DNA of 64,000 bases from Stercorarius parasiticus. Taxonomy: Eukaryota; Chordata; Aves; Charadriiformes; Stercorariidae. A program made the translations under genes and the position numbers. Numbering within the stretch: the stretch's first letter is position 1; each line of letters opens with the position of its first letter. Location of the stretch: positions 258,519 to 322,518 of the forward strand of contig VWZL01004361.1 of assembly GCA_013396915.1 (NCBI GenBank). The letters are read 5' to 3'. The notes under the pieces were generated by a model that saw only the letters and a list, made by a program, of their open reading frames with translations, was not told the origin of the DNA and searched no databases. Positions 40,801 to 50,512 of this stretch are shown piece by piece.

Positions 40801-41946
40801 TCTAGTAAAGCCTTTGGGGCAAAAAGAAGTTTCAGAATTCTCACTGTAAGAGTGGTGATAATACAGCAGTGAGTAAATGCAGTGACATTAATTACTTCAG
40901 GCCATTTTGCTTGTCCCTGTGTATGAGAGGCATGGAGAATTGTGCTCAAGAACACATGCCTTTTCTTTTCTTTCTCTTGAAACTGTGAAGCATTAAGCAT
41001 AATCATTTCTGCTGGAGTCTTAAGCATGGAATTGCTCTGAAAGTGGATAGGAAGAGTGCAGTCCCGCTTCTAATGCGCTTTGTTTGGGATAAGGAAAGAA
41101 GATTTATAGAAAAATGTATATATAGCGGTCCTCTCCATCTCATTTCCACCTACTCATTGCAGAGCTTGCAGGCTGAGGGGCATTCCTCCTAACGTCAGGC
41201 AGTCTTTCTATGTCCTGTTCAGGGAACCTCACTCATCTTCCTAGCCTCTAAACCTTGAGAAAGAATAACATTTACTTTAAGTTGTACTGCATATGTCCCA
41301 ATGTAATGTTGTCAAGCAGATTGTTAATGAAAGTCTGATTTTTATTAGACTGTATTTTTGCTTTCAATCCTTAAAATCTAGGAGACTTTCAATAGCATTA
41401 AAATGGTTATCGCTTTGCAGCCTGCTATTTTGTTGGTGTTGTCCACTGTTATCCATCCTGTTTTGCTATCACATTTTATCACTTTATTCCATCCTCAAGA
41501 TTAATGGGCAATTTCAGAAAAATGTTCGTCATATGTGTCTCTTCTTGAATTCTAATTTCTCTTTGAATGACTTTTACCTCATGAAACTTCTGAAAGAAAC
41601 GGTCAATATATTCATCGATCTGATAAAATTTCTGGGTGCCTGTAAATACTACAAATTCCACAGTTGCCAGCCACATATGATTTAGTAGCTCCAAACAGAG
41701 GTTTTTGCTTCATATCTCAGTTTTCCATAGGTAGTGGACATAAAATCTTCACAAGAGAGATGAGCAGGTGGGGCACTGAAAGAGAAAATGAGTTCTGCTA
41801 TAGAATATGCCCTTTCCTAGATATCCTGGAAATGTATCATGTAATAGTGCCGTAGATGCAGTCTTTGAAGAAGACATGAGAACTGGTGTCTTTATTGCAG
41901 CCCATGGAATCCTGATGGGTAATTTAATAGGCTGTTGTTTTGGTAG
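28801..41946. other. long non-coding stretch, no gene recognised
   Basis: About 13.1 kb with only chance-length frames (up to 130 codons, at 41293-41685, with no motifs or coding bias). It contains a purine-rich block (about 29380-29640), old amniote repeat scraps (30115-30164, 32831-32856, 33997-34015), a pure G/T tract (34343-34390) and a short GC-richer patch at about 40130-40240. A frame at 40400-40597 follows a plausible acceptor-like TTTCAG at 40413-40418 but runs to a stop without a donor. I found no exon I would defend. Confidence 0.55.
34343..34390 (+). repeat. 48-nt pure G/T tract
   Basis: Every base from 34343 to 34390 is G or T, with G runs of 2-4 (including GGGG and GGG). A T-rich pyrimidine tail follows to about 34415. 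The complementary strand is pure C/A. This is simple low-complexity sequence; two-tetrad G-quadruplex formation is conceivable. Confidence 0.9.
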
Positions 41947-41951
41947 ACTTG
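41947..41951. repeat. target site duplication of the solo LTR, left copy
   Basis: ACTTG immediately precedes the LTR and is repeated exactly at 42704-42708 immediately after it. Several endogenous retrovirus groups duplicate 5 bp on integration. Confidence 0.85.
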
Positions 41952-42007
41952 TGTGGTGGTTTAGGCTGGGCTGGCCGCTAAACAAATGACAGGTGCTCTC
42001 TTTTAAC

Positions 42008-42026
42008 CTCTCTCTCTCTCTCTCTC
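42008..42026. repeat. (CT)n microsatellite in the LTR
   Basis: A CT dinucleotide run of about nine units inside the solo LTR, followed by a purine-rich GAAGAGAAGGGAGAG segment. Confidence 0.9.
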
Positions 42027-42077
42027 TTCCCAGAAGAGAAGGGAGAGAAAATAAGGGAGAGACTAAACTAAAACTAC

Positions 42078-42083
42078 TTTAAT
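42078..42083 (-). terminator. LTR poly(A) signal ATTAAA
   Basis: The sense strand has the variant polyadenylation hexamer ATTAAA about 280 bp downstream of the TATA box, suiting the R/U5 portion of the LTR. No other good hexamer is nearer the sense 3' end. Confidence 0.4.
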
Positions 42084-42360
42084 GAAACACTATTAATAAA
42101 AAGAAAATAAATTATTATTAATAAGAAAATATTGAGATATATACAAACATATACGAAACCAATATCGAACTCCCAGGGTGATGATCCCATCACTGGCAGG
42201 CACTGGGAAAGTCCCAGACTGGACTCAGCAACGGATGGTAACCGGATTGCAGAACTGGATTCAGGAACGCACGGATTAGGCTCAAAGGCAGAGGAACAGA
42301 CAGAGTCCTCCTTGGATGGTGGCCATTGAAGAAAGAGGCTGATCCCTTTGATCCCTCAGC

Positions 42361-42367
42361 TTTTATA
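42361..42367 (-). promoter_or_regulatory. LTR TATA box
   Basis: The sense (minus) strand reads CAGTATAAAAGCTGAGG. TATAAAA lies about 340 bp inside the sense 5' end, a normal U3 position. The predicted start of R would be about 25-30 bp further, near 42335. Whether the LTR still drives transcription is unknown. Confidence 0.65.
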
Positions 42368-42552
42368 CTGAGCATGACGCAGATGGGATGGAATGCTCCA
42401 CTGGTCAGTTCTGGGTCACCTGTCCTGTCTCCTCCTCCCCGCAGGTGTGATCCTTCTATGCCTTTCCGCTTCTGACCCTCCAACGGGGCAAACGGCGAGG
42501 TTAGCTGACCTTGGTTGTTATAGGAGAGCCTCTCTGCATACCATTCCTTGGT

Positions 42553-42587
42553 ATTCACTATAAATGTCAGGATTCACTATAAATGTC
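42553..42587 (-). repeat. 19-bp-period tandem duplication in LTR U3
   Basis: ATTCACTATAAATGTC occurs at 42553-42568 and again at 42572-42587, separated by AGG. Short U3 duplications often carry enhancer elements in retroviral LTRs. Here function is only an inference. Confidence 0.85.
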
Positions 42588-42703
42588 TGCTAGAAGCAGA
42601 CGCTGTCTGAAAAATATGCCATTAATTTCAGTCAGAAGAGACTTAACTGAAAAGTAAAATTACTGAAAAGAAAATTGGTTCTGTTTTACCTCAAACCAGG
42701 ACA

Positions 42704-42708
42704 ACTTG
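42704..42708. repeat. target site duplication of the solo LTR, right copy
   Basis: ACTTG, identical to 41947-41951, directly follows the LTR terminus ...GGACA. Confidence 0.85.
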
Positions 42709-45289
42709 TAAAATACTTAGGCAGGTTTCTCACTGGCTGAGAACCCTAAGATCTGTGGTGATGTCTGAGGGTACAGGAAAGGTGAGGAGGTGGACTTCAG
42801 GCCTCAGTTAGGTTTGAACATTTTACAAAAAACTAGAAGGCTCAGTAGGTACTTTTGGGATCAGCGGAGGAAAATTTTATCGTATGTCCACAACCATACT
42901 CCCATTATAGACAACTCTTTTATGGCTTCAGATGTGATCACAGGGACTGTGCTACCATATTTTTATGAGTAGAGCAAGGTTGCTAATGAAATCAACAGAT
43001 TAGTTACCTTCTGCAGAACATAAGAGAGGAAGCTGGCTAACTGAAGCGACCATGATTCATTAGCCAATACTGGCTAATGCAAAAGCGAGATCAGAGAACT
43101 GGTTGTTGCCACAGTGAAAGGACTAGTCTACCTTCAGTACTATTTAAGGGATTCTAAGCAGTATTTAAGTGGCTTAAAATGCAGATATTTTAAGGCTGTG
43201 GAGCTGTTGTGCATATTCTTACACATATTTTTGCCTTCATACATTTGATAATGTATTTAAGGTTTACCCCATAGAGCATCACATGTGCTAGAGACAATCC
43301 AGTGTTCATGACACCTATAAGCTCTGCAAAAAATGCCAGCATTCTGTATTCTTAATTTCTGTTCCCGACTACCAATGTCATCACCTGCTCCTGGATACTG
43401 GAGAGTGTTACAAGACTTGAATGACCTATTTAGCTGTTCTGAATTTTGAATGATTTTTTTTTTCCTCCCTTATCTGCTGAATTTCTTCCCTCCCACCCCC
43501 TTTCAGAACAAAACGGAAATTCTGGAGGATTATGACATAGTTTCATAAGACACTGATCCTTATATAATCTAGGAACCCTTTATAAGGAAACCGAAGAAAA
43601 ATTTATCATGGGTACTATAAGACTGAGGAAAGGAGGAATCGTTGCTTTTAAGCCTTATAAACAATAATGTCTACCAGATATTCTCAAGTCCCAGTTCACT
43701 ATCCCATGGGGATGGAAACAAGTTTTAGAAGGAAGTCATACATTCCCAACTAGCAACAGTTAAGACTCACAAAATTTCAAAAGCATACCCACACTTTTAC
43801 ATGCAAATGACATAGTATACCTGTTTTCCAGTGTCCATGCTCAGGTCAGAATTTTAATATGAAGACATAACTCCCAGCCCCCACAGAGATCAAGCCAAAC
43901 TTACGCAGACATCTGCAAGTCTGGCCTTTGGGTGATGTTCAAGTATCTCTCTGCAATTGTTTATTTTAAAAGTGCAACTCCTAGATACATGAATTTGGAA
44001 TATTTATGATGGTTAGAGACTATACTTTGAGTCTACTACAATGCTGTAAAACTTTCCCTGATACTCAGTCTACCCAGGTCTGAGACAAGAGTCATCTTCC
44101 AGGAATTAAATGTGGAAGAATAATTGATACTATTTCCTGAAAACATCAAGAATTCTTTTTTGTTAATGGTGACAAAAAAGAACATTCAACTATTTGAGTC
44201 TGGATCCCTTCCAGTTAAACAAAGGAGATAGATCTTCTTAATTAGGGAATAATTGGATTCTGCTTTTCAAACAAATTACAGCTTTATATCATAAGGAAAT
44301 AAATTATGTGAGAAAAATGGCTGCAAGTTTTAGGTGAAAAAGTTTATTATATCCTTTGCTCTGCAATGAACTGTAGTATACTACAACTAAGTGGAATTAC
44401 TGTCAATGGAGCAAACCTTTGCTTTTTTACATTTTTTTTCTGTCTTTCAGTATTTATCAGTATCTGTATATGTGTGAGAGAAAACGGAAATCTTTCCTGT
44501 GCTTCAGAAACTTCTTCCATAAGCTTACCATGTTGCTATGCAAGACAAAATGTCACACTTCAACAAAATTAAGGATAATCTCTCAGCTAACAAAGCAATA
44601 TCTTAACAATTGACCAAAAAGATCTTCCATTTCCATAAATGACAACTTTACTATGACTGCCTTTGGGGAAAAAAGTTTTACGAAAGAACTTGGTAACATG
44701 CCTTGAAAGTGGTTATACTCAACGTACTTAGACTTCAGTCTGTAACAGTGGAAAAACTGGCATGTGAAATTACTACTAGCAAGGATCTTGTACTTAGTCT
44801 GTTAAAACTGCAGTGGTATATAAAAACTGGAGAATACTGTACATAACATCTATATTTAAAAAAAAAAAACACCAACAACCCATCCTAAAAACATGTGGAC
44901 AACTGTAGTACCCATGAGTTTGAATTAATAGTATGCAAGGATTGTGAACTTCTCAACCAAAAAAGTAAGCAAAAACATAAAGGAAAATAATAAAGGAACA
45001 GCAACAAGCTAATTAAGACAGAACCTTGATCATTTTGACTCTTTTATAAGCAAAGAGACTACAGCAGATCTTACTTATAAGGTCTCCAGGAATGTATTTG
45101 GTATTTCGCCGTGTAAAGTGTTGTTTAGCTGGGAAAGGTGGCCTGTAGCAGATGAATTGTGCAGTGATGAAAAATTCAATTCAATAATGAAAATTTTAAT
45201 GAGATAAGAATTAGTGGTCTGAAAGAGAAACTCCAGAATAGTGGAAGCATCAGTCTTATGCTTTTTTTTTTTTCCATTTTTACCCTGTT
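42709..45289. other. non-coding stretch, no gene recognised
   Basis: AT-rich DNA with frames of at most 68 codons and no motifs. It contains a T-rich patch near 43450-43470, an A12 run followed by CACCAACAACC (44858 on) and a T12 run (45262-45273). No repeat family was recognised with confidence. Confidence 0.55.
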
Positions 45290-46045
45290 CTAAATATTAG
45301 GCAAATTCATTGATGTCTTAAAGCTGGAAAACATCATTTGATTCAAAGATGAGGTGAAACTGGCTGAGTGAATTTGAAGTGAACTAATAGAAACAGGGTG
45401 AAATACAGTATTAAATTGCAAGGTCATGCAGTTAGGGACTGATTGCAAAAATTTCTGCTATCAGCTAGAGCTTCATCAGTGTGTAATGACTGACGAGAAG
45501 CAACACATGAGTATACTAATCAGCTGCAAGATAATTACGTTTCAGCGGTGATAGGGCAGTGAAAATGGCAAACATGATGCTCAGGTTTATAGAACAGGAG
45601 AAATTAGTAATGCTGTTGTACTGGTAAGACCTCCTCAGGTACACTGTGTCTATGGTATAGGTCAGCTAAATCAGGTGAAGTTAAGCTGGAGCACGTGCAT
45701 CGCTTGGATGAGTATGGCAAATGGAGAACTTTGCCTGTAATTCATTAGCATGGGCAGTGTATTATGCTCACAGAGATTATGGTTGTAGGACTAGAGCTGG
45801 CTTGTGCATTGCTAGTCTGGAACAGGGCTATATAATATGACAGTGTAGACATTGGCCAAGAAAACTGCTTTGGTAAGCCAAGCAAAATAAAGCTGAAAGA
45901 GATGTGTCTTCTCTCTATAAATGCAGTGGGAGGTATGTAAAAGGATGGCTAAATGCTTGAACTAAGGTATTGTTGGCTGAGGGATAAATGATTCTGAACC
46001 TGCTAATGAATAAATTTAGCTTGGAAATAACATTGGGCTTTAGGA
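45290..46045 (+). mobile_element. ancient CR1 LINE fragment, plus strand
   Basis: A series of phrases in the right order matches remembered amniote CR1: 'CAAGGTCATGCAGTTAGG', 'TTTCTGCTATCAGCT', 'GGTAAGACCTCCTCAGGTAC' (the usual 'gtgagacctcatctggaatac' region), 'CTCTCTATAAATGCAGTGGG' and 'TGAATAAATTTAGCTTGG'. The order spans the end of the reverse-transcriptase ORF into its last conserved block. The frame is destroyed by many substitutions and indels, and the 3' UTR octamers are not seen. Ends are approximate, and the first 100 bp are uncertain. Confidence 0.75.
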
Positions 46046-49000
46046 GGCAGCATGACACATTTATTAGTAGGAATATATTGTAGCAGACTCTGTCTGCTTG
46101 TTTCTAGTCTTTTGAGTTAGGTTTTTACAGATGCCTTTCAGACAGAAGGAAGAATAATTTCTGTAGCTGGGATACTTTCACAGCACTGCTTACAGTCCCT
46201 TCAGTTTCATATCATTGATTGCAGCTGTAAAGTGTCAGAAGAAGAGTGGCAGTCTCCCAGTCAGACTAATTGTACTATTTTGTAGTTTGTTTTTACTATA
46301 ATTCTGACAATGAAGTAATTTTTTTTTTTTTGCCTTAAGAAGGAAGGGTTTGGGCAGATTCTTTTTCTAGTGGGATATTTCCTCTGCAATATTCCTTTGA
46401 CTAAAGAACAAGTAACTTGTGAATACCCATCACTTTTCTTTATCATGTGGGAAGACCAATATTTAAGGAATGTTATAAATTTGGTGTTTGCATTTCTTGC
46501 TATAGTTCTATAGCCTTCCATTCTGTAATGTAGTTTATGCATTACAGTATTTAGATCAGAAATGTGTTTCTGCTGTAAGAAATTTCAGTGAATACATTTT
46601 GAATAAGGCTGCATGCATGAGAATATAAGACATAGGTCTTTCAGTTGTTACTAGTATCTTATGCTTCTAATGTATTTCTAATGATCTTCCTGCACAGATT
46701 TACTCTTTCTGATTTCCAACAGTATCATCTTGTGCTATTCCTTGAATTCCCCTGTGCTAAGTCTGCAGACCACTCCACTTTCATTTATTTTTCCATTGTC
46801 TTCAGCTTCCTCTTCTTGTCCTTTCATCATTAATGTCACCTAAACTTAGTTCTATTTTGAGATTTTTGGTGCGGGATCTGCCTTCGCTGTTACAGTTTTC
46901 CTCTGAAGAAATTTTGATCAGCCCTTTAGTGATGAACATAGCTATAAACCACGCAATAGCTACATTTTTTCTTTCCTTCCAAAGAAAGTATTTGGTTCAT
47001 GTTACCTCATTTTTAGGAGGAAAAAAAAAAAATTGAGACAAGGAAAGAGAAGGGAACATGTGTCTTTGATATCAGAAAAGCATTTTCCCTGATACAGATA
47101 TATTATATTCCTGTATTAAAGCTTGTTTTGAGCATATAGTGGGCATGGATATGAAGTTGGCTCAAACCTGTCTTATTAGGAATGACTTGCTTCTCTTTCA
47201 ATTAGAGTTAAATACTGCACTTGTTATTTTCTACAATTGCTGTCCTGATCTATGTGCAACTTTGATACCCCATGAAACCTGCCTTAGCTCAGAGGAAAAA
47301 TTAGTAATTTATTTTCTAGAAATTCTTCAAGGTAAATTGTGCATATTTAGATGTCATTGCAGCAGTATTTTTCTTTAGCACAAGAACATTTTGCTTTTGT
47401 GGGTAGTGTACCACTTGCACTCTTACAGTAATTAATAGCAATTCACTAGGGTTAATTTAGCATTAATTTAGAAACTTTCAATTTAGAAGGTTTGAATTCA
47501 AAGGACTGCAAGTGCACAATATGATTTAACAAGCTTGGAGACAACAGTCTTAGTTTCTCCCTTTTCTAATGCCTGAGCTGAGTGTTTCTCAGCCTCCATA
47601 TTTTCTAAGCTGTGGAGTGGTATCATCAACTGGGGTAGCCAGCGTACCAGTGTTGAGGTTCAGAATTGTTGACTGACAGTAGCTGAACATTTGCCCCGGA
47701 GAGTTTGACCTTGATTTCCATGCTTGCTTAAAGGGAAAAAGAAGAATGGGCAGTTACTTTATGGTGGCTCTTAGCAAGCTACTTCAGTTTCCAGAGTTTG
47801 TATGTTCCTGCTTGAATTCTGCCTGAACTGAGGCTTCGCTGTCCTTTGCCAAGGGATCTTTAACCATGTTCTTAGGGAGAAGCAAACAAATAAAAAAGCC
47901 AAAAAGGCCTTGCTCTATTGTGATTCTGTCTTTATGGCATTATTTAAGATTACTACAACAATTGTTTGAGTCTCTCTATCTGAAAAGACTGAAAAAGCGG
48001 AGTTATTTCATAGCTATATTTGGTTTTCATTACAAACAAATCTGTTTTTGGAATAACTGAAAATCTGATGACAATTTGAATGGATTGTGGGTCTAGTTTT
48101 CACATTTTAAAAAATCATACATGGCTTAAGAATGAAAACACTTGAATCTGTTCCTCCCCTATAGTTTTGGTTTAGTTGTAACGTTCATGGAGCTGGACAC
48201 TTTAATTCAAAATTCTCAAAAGCTGAAGGAAAGTCTTGTTTTGTGAACAGAAAAAAAGGAGCTTTTGATAGGTCTTTCCCATTCCTCATGCCATAAAGTA
48301 ACTAATATAAACTAGGTGACATAATTAGGCTTTCTTTTGTTTCTTTAAAATTGCTATTGAGTGTGTAGGAGCCACAGTGTATTGTTTTGAATTCCGATGT
48401 ACTCCTAAAAGGGAAGGCTGTCTGTATTGCCCTGAATTGGTGAACAATGGCAGAGGAGCATTGGGTGGAGCCATCTGCCATGAGAAGTATCCCCTGCTGA
48501 TGTCTCTGACCTCTGTGGAGATTTCCTGGCTTCCTGCAGAACTGGCACCTTAGGAATATGCAAGCCGTTACATGCCAAATTCTATGGCTAATCAAATGTG
48601 CAGTTATCACGATGACATACACAAATAAAGTCAATGGTTTATACCCAGGGAGAAGCTGTCCTCAGTCAGTGACTTGAGAAAACACCAGAACATTGAGAAT
48701 TTTTACAGGGGCCAGAATGGAAAAGGATTAATTCCCCCAAAGAGCTTTGCAGTTCCCATTATCTCGAAGATTCATGTGTTCTTGCATTTGTCAACCCTGT
48801 GCTTGCTCCTCTGCTGGCTCACATCTTATTATCTCACAGAGCCTACAGAGACGTATCAAAACGATCCATTGTCCTTCCCTTATCAATGATAGAAATTCAC
48901 CAGTTTCACAGGGGTTGGGCTGCAGTAACTAGGAAAAGAGCGGAAAGGGTATGGGGCGATAAACCAAGACATGCTGTTTCTTCAGTCTCGGTCTGTTCAT

Positions 49001-50199
49001 GTTTGATGAGAACAAAGTAGATTCATTTTCATTATAGTGGGAAAATGTAAAGGAAGATGCATGAAATGGAAATGAACTTTAGCTGTAGAACCTAATTTTA
49101 AACTAGAAAGATTTTTCTTTTACTTCTTTATTAATGCAGTGTATTTTCTTTGTCTTTTCCTCAAAACAGCCTTAGAACTTTACAATATGTCCTCAAATGA
49201 CACTAGAAATGCGAGTTGCCCATGTTTATGGTTTTGAAATGAAAATAAATTACCAAGCATTGACAAGGGCCATTTCAAAGTGCTGCTGCAACCTCTTAAT
49301 TATTTAATAGTTGCTAAAGAACCAGGCTTTTATCAGAGCTCTGACACTTTAAAACTTTGATTCAGTTTTACCTGCAGGCTCAAGGAGGCTTTTCTGTCAC
49401 TAAAACAAGTACAAAATATTAATGGAGAAAGAATTCATAAACTCTAACAAATTGGCCAGGGGAATGTAAGTGCATTGAATTGCTAAGCATGTAAATAGTA
49501 AAACAGCAGCACAGTATCCAATGATGGCAAAGCTTACATCTGCTTCCGAGATGCTCTGCTGCTCTAGAAGTAACTATGCTTGTGAGATGTTCTTTACAAT
49601 GTAATGGAAAAAGGAATGTACCCAGAATGGATGCTTTGAGATAATCCCTCTCTGATAACTAATTGAAAATGTTTGTGAAAGTTCCTTTCAGAAGACCATC
49701 TGTTTACTATTTGTCATATAGTTTCTGTCTTGTTAATTACTGGGGCATTATTTAAGCCAAGGCTCTACCAGGGTCCTCCTTTTGGTTCCAAAACATGTAT
49801 TTAAAGATATATTTTTCTTTCTTCCCAGCTATTGGTGTTGTTATATAAGTAGGAATAGCAATACCAGGTTGGGGAACGTGTAATGAGAAAACTGAAAGTA
49901 GTTTAACTACTTTAAGTTAAAGTAGTTAAAGACTACCTTGTCTTTAGTTGTGATCTGTCACTCAAACTAAATCGTAATTTGCTGTCCCCCTTTTCTTTTT
50001 TCTTTTTTAAAAAGCCTGTAACTTTAAAAATTGTTCATAAAATATAAACATGATTGTGCAAAATATTTATAAATATCAGTAGGTAAGAATGTAAAAGTTA
50101 ATGCAATGTAATTTTTCCCATTTATAGGCATTGCCACTTATTCTGTTTGCAGTCTGAGCAAATACAAATTTTGCATTTATCAACAGACAAACAAGAATT
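46046..50199. other. non-coding stretch, one long palindrome
   Basis: About 4.2 kb without a recognisable exon. Frames reach 110 codons (48302-48634, minus) with no known motif. Homopolymers lie at 46319-46331 (T13) and 47021-47032 (A12). A 29-bp palindrome is at 49902-49930. Confidence 0.55.
49902..49930. repeat. 14-bp-arm palindrome, 1-nt spacer
   Basis: TTTAACTACTTTAA (49902-49915), a single G, then the exact reverse complement TTAAAGTAGTTAAA (49917-49930). This is the longest perfect inverted repeat I found in the window. It would extrude as an AT-rich hairpin with almost no loop. Confidence 0.9.
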
Positions 50200-50512
50200 T
50201 CAATACCTAAGAAGGTACTAGGAAAATGGAACCAGGCTCTGAACTGAGGCCTGTAGTGGTGGAAGAATGAGACAGTGCTTATAGGTGGAAACAGGAGTGG
50301 CTTGGATTAGGTATATGGAAAAAAACATCATTATGGGATAATTAATCATTGGAACAGGTTTCCCAGAGGGGTTGTGGAGTCTGTGTTCTTGGAGATTTTC
50401 AAGACCCATCTGGACGAAGCCCCAGGTCATCTGGCCTGGTCTCACTTAGCTTTGGGCAGGAGGCTGGACTACATGAACTCTTTAGATTCCTTCCAACATA
50501 ATGATTCTATGG
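50200..50512 (+). mobile_element. CR1 LINE 3' fragment, plus strand
   Basis: The sequence tracks the 3' end of CR1: 'GGAACAGGTTTCCCAGAGG', 'GGTTGTGGAGTCTGTG', 'GAGATTTTCAAGACCCATC', 'GGAGGCTGGACTACATGA', 'TTCCTTCCAACATAATGA' and the terminal octamer ATTCTATG at 50504-50511. Residues of the ORF2 C-terminus remain readable (LEIFKTHLDEAPGHLA). It is 5'-truncated near 50200, as is usual for CR1. It is less decayed than the 28-kb and 45-kb copies and more than the 60.5-kb one. Only one terminal octamer is clear. Confidence 0.88.

Larger units (their letters stand above)
41952..42703 (-). mobile_element. solo LTR of an avian endogenous retrovirus
   Basis: A 752-bp block begins TGTGGTGGTTTAGGC and ends CCTCAAACCAGGACA on plus. 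In the sense direction (minus) it starts TGTCCTGG and ends CCACCACA, giving the TG...CA termini of an LTR. Exact ACTTG duplications flank it (41947-41951, 42704-42708). Sense features are a TATAAAA box (42367-42361), an ATTAAA poly(A) signal (42083-42078), a (GA)n tract near the 3' end (42026-42008) and a tandem duplication in U3 (42553-42587). The 'ttttatactgagcatgacg' phrase and the termini match an LTR type I recall as common in Neoaves, probably ERVL/class III or a related group, though the class is unsure. No internal viral genes are present: the provirus has been lost by LTR-LTR recombination. Confidence 0.88.

Noticed and set aside
41293..41685. 130-codon plus-strand frame
   Set aside because: No domain motif, signal or splice context. 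Ile/Leu/Phe/Lys-rich composition is that of translated AT-rich DNA, and an overlapping minus frame of 71 codons is equally open.
48302..48634. 110-codon minus-strand frame
   Set aside because: No family motif seen; codon use gives no sign of coding, and the flanks lack splice signals.
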